Shown: positions 42,722-54,364, counted from the first letter of the stretch. The stretch is 64,000 nucleotides of DNA from Heterorhizobium halophytocola (GCF_017873095.1 NZ_JAGGJU010000005.1:62001-126000), one strand, 5' to 3'. The notes: generated by a model from the letters alone, not told the origin. Numbers and translations: made by a program.

Positions 42722-43624
42722 TCAGGCGACCGCCGCCCTCCCCCTGGCGATCTCCAGCCGCATCAGGAAGAGCGAGGCGCTGAGGATCAGCAGCGCACCG
42801 ATCCAGAAATAGTCGGCCGGTGCATAACCGAAGACGATAAAGCCGGCGGCCACGTTGAGCGGCAGTTTCAGGTCGTCGAAAGGTTGGACATAGGTGGCAT
42901 CGGCTGCGGAATAGGCAAGCGTCAGCAGATATTGCCCGATGGCCGTCAGCAGGCCGGCTGAAAGCAGCAGGACGAGCGCCAGCCCGCCCGGCACCACCAA
43001 GCCGTCGGCCAGCGCCAGACCGGCATTGATCGGCGTCAGCATGACCAGCAGCCAGACGGTCACCGTCTCGGCCGGTTCATGCGCCGTCAGGTTCTTCATC
43101 AGCAGGGACGAGCCGCCCCACAGGAAGGCCGAGGCGATCGGCAAGAGGGCAGCCGGCGTGAAACTGTCCGACCAGGGGCTGAGAATCAGCATGGCGCCGG
43201 TGAAGCCGGCAAGGGTTGCGCCCCAGCGCGCCGCACCGACCCGCTCGCCGAGAAACACCCGGGCGCCGACAATGATGAAGAAGGGCGAGGTCATCACCAA
43301 GGCGATCGCCTGCCAGATCGGCACGGAGGCAAGGCCCAGCAGCCAGGTCTGTACGCCAAGTGCAGCCAGCAAGACGCGCACGACATGGCGCCAGGGATAG
43401 GCGGTCTTCATCGCCCTCAGGCCAAGGCGGAAGAGCAAGGGCAGAGACAGGACGAGCGCGAAACCATATTGCCAGAAGGCGACGGAGGCTGCCGGAAAGG
43501 CCATCTGCATGGCGAGCCACTGGGTGACGATATTGATCGCGGCAAAGACGACGCCGGCAGCGACCATATAGCTGGCGCCGATGACGGCCGGGGACCGCAG
43601 GAGAACTGCAACACTTTGATTCAT
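42722..43624 (-). CDS. ribN: riboflavin transporter RibN (EamA/DMT family)
   Basis: 300-aa inner-membrane protein with ten predicted helices in two EamA repeats (SYMVAAGVVFAAINIVTQWLA ... ; LLPIASAFLWGGSSLLMKNL ...). A generic DMT transporter by sequence, but its 5' region carries a complete FMN riboswitch, the arrangement described for RibN of Rhizobium leguminosarum, a riboflavin importer. Start at MNQSVAVLL with GGAAAGAGG upstream. Riboflavin is thus the likely substrate, imported when FMN is low. Confidence 0.8.
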   Translation of the reverse strand: MNQSVAVLLRSPAVIGASYMVAAGVVFAAINIVTQWLAMQMAFPAASVAFWQYGFALVLSLPLLFRLGLRAMKTAYPWRHVVRVLLAALGVQTWLLGLASVPIWQAIALVMTSPFFIIVGARVFLGERVGAARWGATLAGFTGAMLILSPWSDSFTPAALLPIASAFLWGGSSLLMKNLTAHEPAETVTVWLLVMLTPINAGLALADGLVVPGGLALVLLLSAGLLTAIGQYLLTLAYSAADATYVQPFDDLKLPLNVAAGFIVFGYAPADYFWIGALLILSASLFLMRLEIARGRAAVA

Positions 43625-43794
43625 GCCTCTTTCCTTCACGAAGGACCAACACGAAATCAGGGCGCAGGGTGAAAGACAATTGTCCGCGATCCCCGCCGGC
43701 CCCCCGGACGAGGACACGGACGGCGATCACTGGCGCCGGGCCGCCACTGCCGGTGCTCCCGCACCGCGCATGCCGCCCACGACATCGCTTCACC

Positions 43795-43948
43795 CGTTCT
43801 CTTCCATCCGGACTGTGACCGTCGGCTCCGGAGTTGCACCGGATCTGCTGACCCTCTCCCGCCATTGCCGGAAGAGGCGCTCGCGGGCTCGGGATGCCGA
43901 ACGACATCCCTTACCGCCGGTGGGGATTTTCACCCCGCCCCGAGAACG
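43795..43948 (-). promoter_or_regulatory. FMN riboswitch (RFN element)
   Basis: All conserved blocks are present on the minus strand: GGGCGGGGTGAAAATCCCCA then CCGGCGGT, AGCCCGCGAGCG, GTCAGCAGATCCGGTG, TCCGGAGCCGACGGT, AGTCCGGATG, with the closing P1 helix (CGTTCTC / GAGAACG). About 170 nt separate it from the ribN ATG. I see no terminator with a T run there, so control is probably at translation. Confidence 0.95.
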
Positions 43949-44040
43949 AAGCCGGATATCCGGCCTTACCGGTTGGTATTACAAAGCCGGTCGCGCGACA
44001 AGGCGAGGCGCCGTGCGGCCCGCTGAACACTGTGTCCCTG

Positions 44041-44073
44041 AAAACGAAAAACCCGCCTTCCGAAGAAGGCGGG
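44041..44073 (-). terminator. hupB terminator
   Basis: Minus strand: perfect 9-bp stem CCCGCCTTC / GAAGGCGGG around TTCG, then TTTTTCG. Located 48 bp past the hupB stop; between it and the riboswitch nothing else is seen. Confidence 0.85.
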
Positions 44074-44120
44074 TCAGTTCGTGGTCGCAAGAGAACCGGC
44101 CTCGGGGGGCCGTGGCTCCA

Positions 44121-44399
44121 TTACTTGTTGTTGACAGCGTCCTTCAGGCCCTTGCCGGCCGTGAACTTCGGCACGTTGCGAGCCGGGATGTCGACTTCAG
44201 CACCGGTGGACGGGTTGCGGCCCTTGGAGGCTTCGCGGTGCGATACCGTGAAAGCACCAAAGCCGGCGAGACGGATGTCGCCACCGGTCTTCAGTTCGGC
44301 CTGTACGGTTTCGAAAACTGCATCAACAGCCGACTGGGCATCAGCCTTGGTGAGGCCAGCTTTTTCGGCAACAGCAGATACGAGCTCGTTCTTGTTCAT
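44121..44399 (-). CDS. hupB: DNA-binding protein HU
   Basis: 92-aa nucleoid protein. Standard HU: MNKNELVSAVAEKAGLTKADA, dimer core, GFGAFTVSHREASKGRNPSTG arm, IPARNVPKFTAGKGLKDAVN end. Bends DNA and compacts the chromosome. Monocistronic with its own promoter and terminator, downstream of lon as in other rhizobia. Confidence 0.97.
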   Translation of the reverse strand: MNKNELVSAVAEKAGLTKADAQSAVDAVFETVQAELKTGGDIRLAGFGAFTVSHREASKGRNPSTGAEVDIPARNVPKFTAGKGLKDAVNNK

Positions 44400-44454
44400 G
44401 TTTCCACCCTTTCTTGATTGGCATGAAACGACTCAGAGAAATTAACTCGGGCGG

Positions 44455-44483
44455 AGAATACAAATGCTTCGGCCCTTGACAAC
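44455..44483 (-). promoter_or_regulatory. candidate hupB promoter
   Basis: Minus strand GTTGTC, 17-base spacer, TATTCT; start predicted near 44448, 50 nt before the ATG. Confidence 0.5.
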
Positions 44484-44533
44484 TGAAAAGCCACTCAACC
44501 GACTGAAAAACAAGGCACTCAGGAGAGTTTACA

Positions 44534-44564
44534 CAAAAAAGGCTGGCAAATTCGCCAGCCTTTT
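44534..44564 (-). terminator. lon terminator
   Basis: Perfect 9-bp stem AAGGCTGGC / GCCAGCCTT; the minus strand then reads TTTTTTGTG. Lies between lon and the hupB promoter. Confidence 0.85.
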
Positions 44565-44607
44565 CGAGATTTGTGCCTTTTGCGCAACCAATGGCCTTCA
44601 AAGGCCG

Positions 44608-47028
<2,421 letters not shown>

Positions 47029-47112
47029 TGCCTGTCCTTTCAGTTCCTCCCGGTTCAGGGAGGGGTGGCCGTCCCTCGATAGGCAACGGCCCCTAATGTT
47101 TGTTCCCAGCTG

Positions 47113-47141
47113 AAATGGCGTGCCGGGAACCCGAATTCAAC
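47113..47141 (-). promoter_or_regulatory. RpoH-type promoter of lon
   Basis: Minus strand GTTGAA, 17 bases, CCATTT, close to the sigma-32 pattern CTTGAA-N17-CCATNT of rhizobia. Predicted leader about 78 nt. The rest of the 430-bp clpX-lon gap shows only the clpX 3' hairpin. Confidence 0.55.
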
Positions 47142-47405
47142 CCCAGCAAGGCCGTGCTTGCCTGCCATGCGCCGAGTGCAGGATAACGCAGATTGGCGAA
47201 CGCCCATGATGCCCGGTCAGGCTATCGCGAACCTTGCGCATTCCCGGGAACGCAACCGTTCATCAAAGGGAATCGCTCGCCTGATCAGCAACGATCGATG
47301 ACAAGGATTATCGCAAGCCCGCCGGGCTGCAAGCGAAAATCACGCAAAACCGCCGCGTTATCCTCGCAGAAGGCACCGGACGCAGGGCCGGTGCGGCACA
47401 TGCAA

Positions 47406-47430
47406 ACGGGCCCGGTTACACCGAGCCCGT
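47406..47430 (-). terminator. clpX 3' hairpin
   Basis: Stem ACGGGCCCGG / CCGAGCCCGT (one mismatch) with a 5-base loop, 29 bp past the clpX stop; only a short TTT follows on the minus strand. Weak terminator. Confidence 0.5.
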
Positions 47431-47458
47431 CCACAAAATCGAGTTCATCGCTCGAATA

Positions 47459-48739
47459 TCACGCCGAAGCGTTGGCCTTGTCGTCCTGACGATCGGCATA
47501 GATGTAGAGCGGGCGCGAATTGCCGTTGACGACCTCGTCGGAAATCACGACCTCGCGTACCCCTTCGAGCTCGGGCAGTTCGAACATGGTGTCGAGCAGG
47601 ATCTTCTCCATGATCGAGCGCAGACCACGGGCGCCGGTCTTGCGGATGATCGCCTTGCGGGCGATTTCGCGCAAAGCGTCCTCGTGGAATGTCAGCTCCA
47701 CGTCTTCCATCTCGAACAGCCGCTGATACTGCTTGACCAGCGCGTTCTTCGGTTCCGACAGGATCTGGATCAAGGCATCCTCATCCAGGTCCTCGAGCGT
47801 CGCCAGCACCGGCAAACGGCCGATGAATTCGGGAATCAGGCCGAACTTCACCAGATCTTCCGGCTCGAGTTCGCGCAGCACGTGGCCGACGCGACGATCG
47901 TCAGGCGCCGCCACCGCGGCCCCGAAACCGATCGAGGTCTTCTCACCACGGTCCGAGATGATCTTGTCGAGACCGGCAAAGGCCCCGCCGCAGATGAACA
48001 GGATGTTCGTGGTGTCGACCTGCAGGAATTCCTGCTGCGGATGCTTGCGGCCGCCCTGGGGCGGCACGGAGGCAACCGTGCCTTCCATGATCTTCAGCAG
48101 CGCCTGCTGGACGCCTTCGCCCGACACGTCGCGGGTGATCGAGGGGTTGTCCGACTTGCGGCTGATCTTGTCGACTTCGTCGATATAGACGATGCCGCGC
48201 TGCGCACGCTCGACATTGTAGTCGGCCGACTGCAGCAGCTTCAGGATGATGTTTTCGACGTCTTCGCCGACATAGCCCGCTTCCGTCAGCGTCGTCGCGT
48301 CGGCCATGGTGAACGGCACGTCGATGATGCGGGCGAGCGTCTGGGCGAGATAGGTCTTGCCGCAACCGGTCGGTCCAACCAGGAGGATATTGGATTTCGC
48401 CAGTTCGACATCGTCGCCGCCCTTGGAGGCATGCGACAGACGCTTGTAATGGTTATGCACGGCAACCGACAGGATCCTCTTGGCACCCTGCTGGCCGATG
48501 ACATATTCGTCGAGAATCTTGATGATGTCCTGCGGGGTCGGCACGCCGTCCCGCGACTTCACCATGGAGCTCTTGTTCTCTTCGCGGATGATGTCCATGC
48601 ACAATTCGACGCATTCATCACAGATGAAGACCGTCGGTCCGGCAATCAGCTTCCGGACTTCGTGCTGGCTCTTTCCGCAGAAAGAGCAGTAAAGGGTGTT
48701 CTTGGAGTCACCGCCGTTGCTTCCGCTGACCTTGCTCAT
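47459..48739 (-). CDS. clpX: Clp protease ATP-binding subunit ClpX
   Basis: 426-aa AAA+ unfoldase partner of ClpP. N-terminal C4 zinc domain (YCSFCGKSQ ... [10 protein letters not shown]), Walker [12 protein letters not shown], Walker [14 protein letters not shown]-type loop ([10 protein letters not shown]) contacting ClpP, and sensor 2 near GARGLRSI. In alphaproteobacteria ClpXP degrades CtrA and other cell-cycle factors. It is separated from clpP by 268 bp and has its own promoter. Confidence 0.98.
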   Translation of the reverse strand: MSKVSGSNGGDSKNTLYCSFCGKSQHEVRKLIAGPTVFICDECVELCMDIIREENKSSMVKSRDGVPTPQDIIKILDEYVIGQQGAKRILSVAVHNHYKRLSHASKGGDDVELAKSNILLVGPTGCGKTYLAQTLARIIDVPFTMADATTLTEAGYVGEDVENIILKLLQSADYNVERAQRGIVYIDEVDKISRKSDNPSITRDVSGEGVQQALLKIMEGTVASVPPQGGRKHPQQEFLQVDTTNILFICGGAFAGLDKIISDRGEKTSIGFGAAVAAPDDRRVGHVLRELEPEDLVKFGLIPEFIGRLPVLATLEDLDEDALIQILSEPKNALVKQYQRLFEMEDVELTFHEDALREIARKAIIRKTGARGLRSIMEKILLDTMFELPELEGVREVVISDEVVNGNSRPLYIYADRQDDKANASA

Positions 48740-48879
48740 GTCTTCTTCCTTCCAGCACGCCGTATGACCCTCGAGGGCCTACGGATGACTCACTCAACCG
48801 GACCGTCGCACAGACCGGTATCGGCTTCGGCGGGGTACTTTCCACCCTTTACGGGGGCGGAGGCAACGAAAACCCCTCC

Positions 48880-48909
48880 AAATGGCAGACTATGTCATAA
48901 AAATTCAAC
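48880..48909 (-). promoter_or_regulatory. RpoH-type promoter of clpX
   Basis: Minus strand GTTGAA, 18 bases, CCATTT: the same hexamers as the lon promoter. Leader about 135 nt. Confidence 0.45.
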
Positions 48910-49007
48910 ATAGCCTTAATAGCAACTTCTAGCGCGCTTTCACCAGCTAGTGGAAGCCCCGCCCGTTCACAAAGAAAAGAGCGGGGCCTGGCGCTGGAGC
49001 GCCGACG

Positions 49008-49640
49008 TCAGCCGCCGGTCGCCCCTTCGATTTCCTGGCGGGTGGTCAGGATCTTGTCGATCACGCCCCACTCCTTGGCCTCGTCCGCATCCATGAAGTG
49101 GTCGCGATCGAGCGTCTTTTCGACTTCCTCGAAGGTCCGGCCAGTGTGCTTGACATAGACCTCGTTGAGGCGACGTTTCATCTTGATAATGTCACGAGCA
49201 TGACGCTCGATATCGGTCGCCTGGCCCTGATAGCCGCCGGACGGCTGGTGCACCATGATGCGCGAGTTCGGCGTGGCGAAGCGCATGCCCTTCTCGCCGG
49301 CCGCCAGAAGCAGCGAGCCCATGGATGCGGCCTGGCCGATGCACAGCGTCGATACGGCCGGACGGATGAACTGCATCGTGTCGTAGATCGCCAGACCTGC
49401 CGTCACGACGCCGCCTGGCGAATTGATGTAGAGAGCGATCTCTTTTTTCGGGTTTTCCGCTTCGAGAAACAGCAGCTGGGCACATACGAGCGATGCCATG
49501 TGATCTTCGACCGGGCCGGTCAGGAAGATGATGCGTTCTTTCAACAGCCGCGAATAGATATCATACGACCGCTCGCCCCGGTTGGTCTGTTCTACGACCA
49601 TCGGCACCAGGGCCATTGCGGTATCTACTGGATTAGTCAT
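49008..49640 (-). CDS. clpP: Clp protease proteolytic subunit ClpP
   Basis: 210-aa serine peptidase of the ClpXP/ClpAP machine, a tetradecamer. Catalytic Ser in [11 protein letters not shown] (about 106), His in [15 protein letters not shown] (about 131), Asp in [13 protein letters not shown] (about 180). Length is standard for the essential rhizobial ClpP. A GC-rich inverted repeat (GCCCCGC/GCGGGGC) without T run follows the gene at 48956-48988. Confidence 0.97.
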   Translation of the reverse strand: MTNPVDTAMALVPMVVEQTNRGERSYDIYSRLLKERIIFLTGPVEDHMASLVCAQLLFLEAENPKKEIALYINSPGGVVTAGLAIYDTMQFIRPAVSTLCIGQAASMGSLLLAAGEKGMRFATPNSRIMVHQPSGGYQGQATDIERHARDIIKMKRRLNEVYVKHTGRTFEEVEKTLDRDHFMDADEAKEWGVIDKILTTRQEIEGATGG

Positions 49641-49712
49641 GTCCGTCCTTCGTGAAACTCATCCCTGACACGGATAGTCGCGGCGGGAATCATCAACAAA
49701 TCTGCCACTCCT

Positions 49713-49742
49713 ACATAGAGTGTCACCACCCCGGACTTCAAG
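49713..49742 (-). promoter_or_regulatory. RpoH-type promoter of clpP
   Basis: Minus strand CTTGAA (perfect), 18 bases, CTATGT. Leader about 65 nt. The remaining clpP-to-GGDEF gap (49743-49993) holds no supported gene. Confidence 0.5.
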
Positions 49743-49993
49743 ACGCGAGCGCGGGATATCCTTAATACTCAAGCCTTGCGTGAGCCTGCTGCGTCTAGCC
49801 CGCCCCGCAGGCGAAATCGAGGGGGGATCGTGGCGTTGCCGCCACATCCCCCACGCTTCCGCCCGGCATGGTAAACAGCCCGTGTCGGCAAAACGCAATG
49901 AACCATTGACCAAGCGTGGCTTTCTGGCACCCTGTCCAAACGCTCGGTTAACCCTTGATGCCGATGCTGGGCGAAAATTTTTAGGACACCGTC

Positions 49994-51232
49994 GTGATCG
50001 ATTTCAACACGGCCATCTTTCTCTGGTCAGGCCAGGGGATCACCCTGTCGCTGATCCTCGTCAGCGTCTGGTGGCATGATCGCCGCCAGCGCCACAGCCT
50101 GTATTTCGGCCTCGGCTTTCTCAGCTATGCGCTCGGCGTGCTGTTGATCGCGCTGCGTGGCACGATCCCGGATGTCCTGTCGATCCCCATTGCCAACACC
50201 GTGGCGCTGCTCGCCTTCGGCTTCTGGGGTCATGGCATCCGGCTCTTCGACAGCAGACCGGCAACCGCCTTTCCGCTTGTGCCGGCGCTTGTCTGGACGA
50301 CGGCCTGTCTCTTCCCCCTCGTCCGCGAGACCTTCGCCTACCGGGTCGTCGCCTTCGAGATCGCCTCGATGATCGGCTTTTCGACGCTGTCGATGCTGCT
50401 GCTGGTCGGCGGCCACAGCTCCTGGCGCTGCAGGCTGATGCTTGTCGGCATTTTCATGGCGCTTTCGACCAGCGCGGCCCTGATGGGTGCCGATGCCCTC
50501 ATCCACGCGGCAAGCGACTTTACCGAACTTGCCTTTTCCGGCGCCTATTGCGCCATCACGATCACCGCCTTCATCGCCATCGTGCTGCTCGTGGGCCGGA
50601 TGATGAGCGACCGGACCAGCAGCGAGCTTGCCCGCCTGGCGCGGATAGATCCCCTCACCGGCGCCCTCAACCGGCGCGGTTTCGAGCAGGGGTTCAACCA
50701 GACAAAGGCCGAAAATCCCGCAGCCCTGGTTTCGATCGTGCTGTTCGGCATCGATCATTTCAAGGTCGTCAACGACACCTATGGCCATGCCGCCGGTGAC
50801 CTGGTGCTGAAACAGTTCACCGCCATCTGCCGGCGTCTGTTGCCCCCCGACACCCCGTTCGGGCGCACCGGCGGGGCGGAGTTCGCCTTTGCCATGCCAC
50901 AGCAGGACATCCGCGACGCGACGCGCCACGCCGAAGCAATCCGCCGCGCCTTTGCCGCTGTCAGGATCGAGGCCGATCAGGCCGCCATCCAGGTCACCAC
51001 CAGTGCCGGCGTCGTCACCACGCCGGCGCAGATGGCAAGTTTCGACCGCTCGCTGACGCTCGCCGACAAGGCGCTCTATCTCGCCAAGGCGCGCGGCCGC
51101 AACCGGGTGGTGGTGTGGAACGAGGACGAGAACGCGCAGGTCGGGGAACAGGCCCGGATGATCGACGACAATGCCGACCGCCAGGTGGCGGTGCTGCAGC
51201 GGATTACCGCCGTCAACCAGCCGCATAGCTGA
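49994..51232 (+). CDS. membrane GGDEF protein with degenerate GGAEF site
   Basis: 412 aa. Residues 1-200 contain six to seven membrane helices, no recognised sensor domain. Residues about 215-380 are a GGDEF domain: DPLTGALNRRGFEQG, GIDHFKVVNDTYGHAAGD, ADKALYLAKARGRNRV are conserved. The signature itself reads GGAEF: the metal/catalytic acidic residue at position three is Ala, and no RxxD inhibition site precedes it. Probably not an active diguanylate cyclase; it may bind GTP or c-di-GMP or act as scaffold. GTG start with AGGACA upstream. Confidence 0.85.
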   Translation: MIDFNTAIFLWSGQGITLSLILVSVWWHDRRQRHSLYFGLGFLSYALGVLLIALRGTIPDVLSIPIANTVALLAFGFWGHGIRLFDSRPATAFPLVPALVWTTACLFPLVRETFAYRVVAFEIASMIGFSTLSMLLLVGGHSSWRCRLMLVGIFMALSTSAALMGADALIHAASDFTELAFSGAYCAITITAFIAIVLLVGRMMSDRTSSELARLARIDPLTGALNRRGFEQGFNQTKAENPAALVSIVLFGIDHFKVVNDTYGHAAGDLVLKQFTAICRRLLPPDTPFGRTGGAEFAFAMPQQDIRDATRHAEAIRRAFAAVRIEADQAAIQVTTSAGVVTTPAQMASFDRSLTLADKALYLAKARGRNRVVVWNEDENAQVGEQARMIDDNADRQVAVLQRITAVNQPHS

Positions 51233-51282
51233 TCCTGCCGCCAGCCGCTTGCACGTGCAAGCGGTTACGATAAGACGGGACC

Positions 51283-52548
51283 ATGACCGATCATACCTTT
51301 CTTGCCATCGACGCTGCGCGTCGCCAGGTCCGCCTCGACGCCCGCAGGCCGGCGTTCTACAGCGATCCCAACACCACCTATGCCGCCCTGCATGCGGCCT
51401 GCCCGACGTTCTACTGGCAGGAGCAGAAGATGTGGTTCTTCACCGGCTACGACCATGTGAACAGTCTCTTGCGCGACCGTCGCTTCGGCCGGCAGATCCT
51501 GCATGTCGCCAGCCGCGCGGAACTAGACCTGCCGGCACCGGCCGAACATACGCGGCATTTCGACAAGGCGGAGGAGCATTCGCTGCTGGAAATCGAGCCG
51601 CCGGAGCACACGCGACTTCGCACCCTGGTCAACCGCGCCTTCGTCTCGCGCCATGTGGAGAAGATGACAGGCGAGATCGAGGCGCTCGCCAACCGGCTGA
51701 TCGACGGCTTTGAACGAGACGGCGAGACCGAACTGCTCTCGTCCTTTGCCGACATCATTCCGGTGACGATGATCGCGCGGATGATCGGCATTCCCGACGA
51801 CATGGGGCCGCAATTGCTCAAATGGAGCCACGACTATGTCGGCATGTACATGTTAAAGCGCTCGCGCGCCGACGAGGATGCCGCCGACCGTTCGGCAAGG
51901 GAATTCGCCGACTACGTCCGCCGCCTGATTGCCGCGCGCCGGGCGGAACCCCGCGAGGATCTGCTGAGCCACATGATCCATACCGAGCACAAGGGCCGGC
52001 ATCTGACCGATGACGAACTGGTATCCACGACCATCGTGCTGCTGAATGCCGGGCATGAGGCGACCGTGCACCAGATCGGCAATTCGGTGCGGGTGATCCT
52101 GGAAAGCGGCGTGGACCCGAAGACCCTCTTTGCCGATCCGAAGGCGACCGAGCGGACGGTGGAGGAAACACTGCGGCTTTGCGCGCCGGTGCACATCTTC
52201 CAGCGCTGGTGCATCGAGCCCTGCGAGATCGACGGCATTTCCTTCCAGCGTGGCGACAAGGTCGGGCTGATCCTCGCCGCCGCCAATCTCGATCCCCTGA
52301 AATTCAGCGATCCCCTCGCCTTTCGCCCCGATCGCGACGAGGGCGCCAATCTGTCCTTCGGCGCCGGCATTCATTTCTGCATCGGCGCACCGCTTGCCCG
52401 GCTGGAGCTCAACATAGTGCTGCCGCTTCTGTTCAGACGCCTGCCGGACCTTGAGCTTGCAGCGAAGCCCGCGGTCAAGGATGTCTATCATTTCCATGGC
52501 CTGGAGCGGCTGGAACTGGCGTGGACGCCTCCGGCTGTGGCGGGATGA
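51283..52548 (+). CDS. cytochrome P450
   Basis: 421-aa soluble bacterial P450. I-helix oxygen motif LLNAGHEATVHQ, ExxR in VEETLRL, and the heme loop FGAGIHFCIGAPLARLE with the thiolate Cys are intact. The HEAT variant of the usual AGxET keeps the Thr. No ferredoxin or reductase gene is adjacent, so redox partners and substrate are unknown. Its last 74 bases overlap the end of the convergent WYL regulator. Confidence 0.92.
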   Translation: MTDHTFLAIDAARRQVRLDARRPAFYSDPNTTYAALHAACPTFYWQEQKMWFFTGYDHVNSLLRDRRFGRQILHVASRAELDLPAPAEHTRHFDKAEEHSLLEIEPPEHTRLRTLVNRAFVSRHVEKMTGEIEALANRLIDGFERDGETELLSSFADIIPVTMIARMIGIPDDMGPQLLKWSHDYVGMYMLKRSRADEDAADRSAREFADYVRRLIAARRAEPREDLLSHMIHTEHKGRHLTDDELVSTTIVLLNAGHEATVHQIGNSVRVILESGVDPKTLFADPKATERTVEETLRLCAPVHIFQRWCIEPCEIDGISFQRGDKVGLILAAANLDPLKFSDPLAFRPDRDEGANLSFGAGIHFCIGAPLARLELNIVLPLLFRRLPDLELAAKPAVKDVYHFHGLERLELAWTPPAVAG

Positions 52549-53512
52549 CATCGCGGTAAAAGCCGGCGATCTTCGCCGTCGTCTCGGCCATTGCCGTGCG
52601 CAGCGCCTCCGGTGCGATGACCTCGACTTCCGTTGACAGCCGCAGGATATCCGAAACCGCATGGCGGGTCGAACCGACCGGCATCCGCACCGTCTGCCAG
52701 CCGTCGGCGTCGGGATCACCGACGGTTTCCATGCGGCTGCGTGCATAGGCCGGGCTCACTCCCTCCAGCATCTTCATGCCCCAGTAAGACAGTCTCAGCG
52801 TTGCAGTCTCCCTGTAGAGCTCCGCTTCCAGACGCTCGGTGCTCTCCCTCCAATAGGCTGCAAGATCGAAGGACTTCGGCCGTTCGAAGATCCGGTCGGT
52901 GACAACGAGGTCGAGAATGCGGGCGATGCGATAGGTCCGCACGCTGTCGTCCACCCGTCCGGCCAGGTACCAGGCACCGCCTTTCAGGACGATGCCGAGA
53001 GGCTCGACCTCGCGATCCTTCTCCGACTTCCACGCGCGGTAGCGCATGCGGATCCGCTTGGCATTCCAGACCGCATCGGCAACCGCCTGCAAATGAAGCG
53101 GCTGCTCGCTCTCGCCGAACCAGGTCGGTGCATCGAGATGAAATTTCGCCTGCATGCGCGCCGCACTCCGGCGAAGTTCTTCCGGCAGGGCCGCGGTCAG
53201 CTTCCTGTGGGCCCCGGCCATCAGCGATCCGAGGCCGAGATCGGCTGCCGCACCGGGCAGACCCGACAGGAACATGGCTTCGGCCTCGCCCGGCGACATG
53301 CCGTTCAGCCGCACACGGTAGCCGTCGAGCAGGCGATAGCCGCCATCGGACCCGCGCTCGCTATAAACGGGCACGCCCGACAACGACAGGGCGTCGATGT
53401 CGCGGTAGATCGTGCGCACCGACACCTCGTTTTCGGCAGCCAGCGCCTCGGCGGTTACCAGTCCCCTCGCCTGCAGGGTCGTCAGGATGTTGATCAGCCG
53501 GCTGGCACGCAT
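52475..53512 (-). CDS. WYL-domain transcriptional regulator (YafY type)
   Basis: 345-aa DNA-binding regulator. N-terminal HTH_11 (LINILTTLQARGLVTAEALA ... VSVRTIYRDIDALSLSGVPV), middle region, WYL domain at about 145-215 (IRMRYRAWKSEKDREVEPLGIVLKGGAWYLAGR) and the WCX tail. It is divergent from a GST gene, a common pairing, and likely represses it via the direct repeat between them. The last about 25 codons are proline-rich and overlap the P450 gene, so the true end may be a recent extension. Confidence 0.88.
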   Translation of the reverse strand: MRASRLINILTTLQARGLVTAEALAAENEVSVRTIYRDIDALSLSGVPVYSERGSDGGYRLLDGYRVRLNGMSPGEAEAMFLSGLPGAAADLGLGSLMAGAHRKLTAALPEELRRSAARMQAKFHLDAPTWFGESEQPLHLQAVADAVWNAKRIRMRYRAWKSEKDREVEPLGIVLKGGAWYLAGRVDDSVRTYRIARILDLVVTDRIFERPKSFDLAAYWRESTERLEAELYRETATLRLSYWGMKMLEGVSPAYARSRMETVGDPDADGWQTVRMPVGSTRHAVSDILRLSTEVEVIAPEALRTAMAETTAKIAGFYRDVIPPQPEASTPVPAAPGHGNDRHP

Positions 53513-53548
53513 CGAAAAATCTCCGTTCCGCCGATCATGCTATCTCAA

Positions 53549-53567
53549 CCTGACAAAAACTGACAGG
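53549..53567. promoter_or_regulatory. candidate operator between WYL regulator and GST
   Basis: Direct repeat CTGACA at 53550 and 53560, in one-helical-turn spacing, in the 108-bp divergent gap. Outer bases also give CCTG ... CAGG symmetry. Confidence 0.4.
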
Positions 53568-53620
53568 TATGGAGCCGCATCCTGTGTGCATCGAAACGTC
53601 CATCACAGGAGACACCAGCC

Positions 53621-54280
53621 TTGGCCACGACCCAACCGATCACTTTCTACTATGCGCCCCAGACCCGCGCGACCGGCGTGCGCGTACTGCTCGAGGAGCT
53701 CGGCGCTCCGCACATCTTGAAGGTTCTCAACTTCAAGGTCGGGGAACATCGCCAGCCGCCCTATCTGGCGATCAATCCCCTCGGCAAGGTGCCGGCAATC
53801 CTGCACGGCGAGACGCTGGTGACGGAGCAGGTCGCCATCTATCTGCATCTCGGCGACCTGTTTGCGGAAGCCGGCCTGACACCGGCGATCAACGACCCGG
53901 ACCGCGGCGCCTATCTGCGCTGGATCGCGCTCTACGGCAGCAGCTTCGAGCCGGCGGTAATCGATCGTCACCGCCAGTATGTCCCGTCCGATCCGAACGA
54001 CACACCCTATGGCCGCTACGAGGACCTCATCGCCATGATCGAGGACAGCCTGTCGAACGGCCCCTATCTGCTCGGCGAACGCCTGACGGTCGCGGACATC
54101 CTCTGGGGCATGGCGCTGAACTGGACGGTGATGTTCGGGCTGGTGCCGGAGCGCCCGGCGATCAAGGCCTATATCGCGCGGATGACCGGCCGGCCCGCAT
54201 TCCAGCGCGTCGCCGCCGAGGACGCGGCGCTGGCCGCACAGCATCAGGCGGAGGCGGACAAGGCGGCCGCCGCCTCATAA
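53621..54280 (+). CDS. glutathione S-transferase family protein
   Basis: 219 aa. Thioredoxin-like N-terminal domain (ITFYYAPQTRATGVRVLLEEL; NPLGKVPAIL, cis-Pro; TEQVAIYLHLGDLF) and an all-helical C-terminal domain (GPYLLGERLTVADILWGMAL, the N-capping box). Start is TTG with AGGAGA ten bases upstream; no nearby ATG fits. Target unknown; probably controlled by the divergent WYL regulator. Confidence 0.88.
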   Translation: MATTQPITFYYAPQTRATGVRVLLEELGAPHILKVLNFKVGEHRQPPYLAINPLGKVPAILHGETLVTEQVAIYLHLGDLFAEAGLTPAINDPDRGAYLRWIALYGSSFEPAVIDRHRQYVPSDPNDTPYGRYEDLIAMIEDSLSNGPYLLGERLTVADILWGMALNWTVMFGLVPERPAIKAYIARMTGRPAFQRVAAEDAALAAQHQAEADKAAAAS

Positions 54281-54301
54281 GGGCCGCAGCCCCCCGCACG
54301 A

Positions 54302-54335
54302 CAATTGCCCGGTGACGGATGCCACCGGGCGATTG
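54302..54335. terminator. hairpin between convergent GST and MFS genes
   Basis: 13-bp stem CAATTGCCCGGTG / CACCGGGCGATTG with one G-T pair and an 8-base loop, 21 bp after the GST stop. No T run on either strand; likely a shared 3' stabiliser or weak bidirectional terminator. Confidence 0.5.
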
Positions 54336-54364
54336 CTGTTGTCGTCGCGTTTGCCGCCAGGTGG

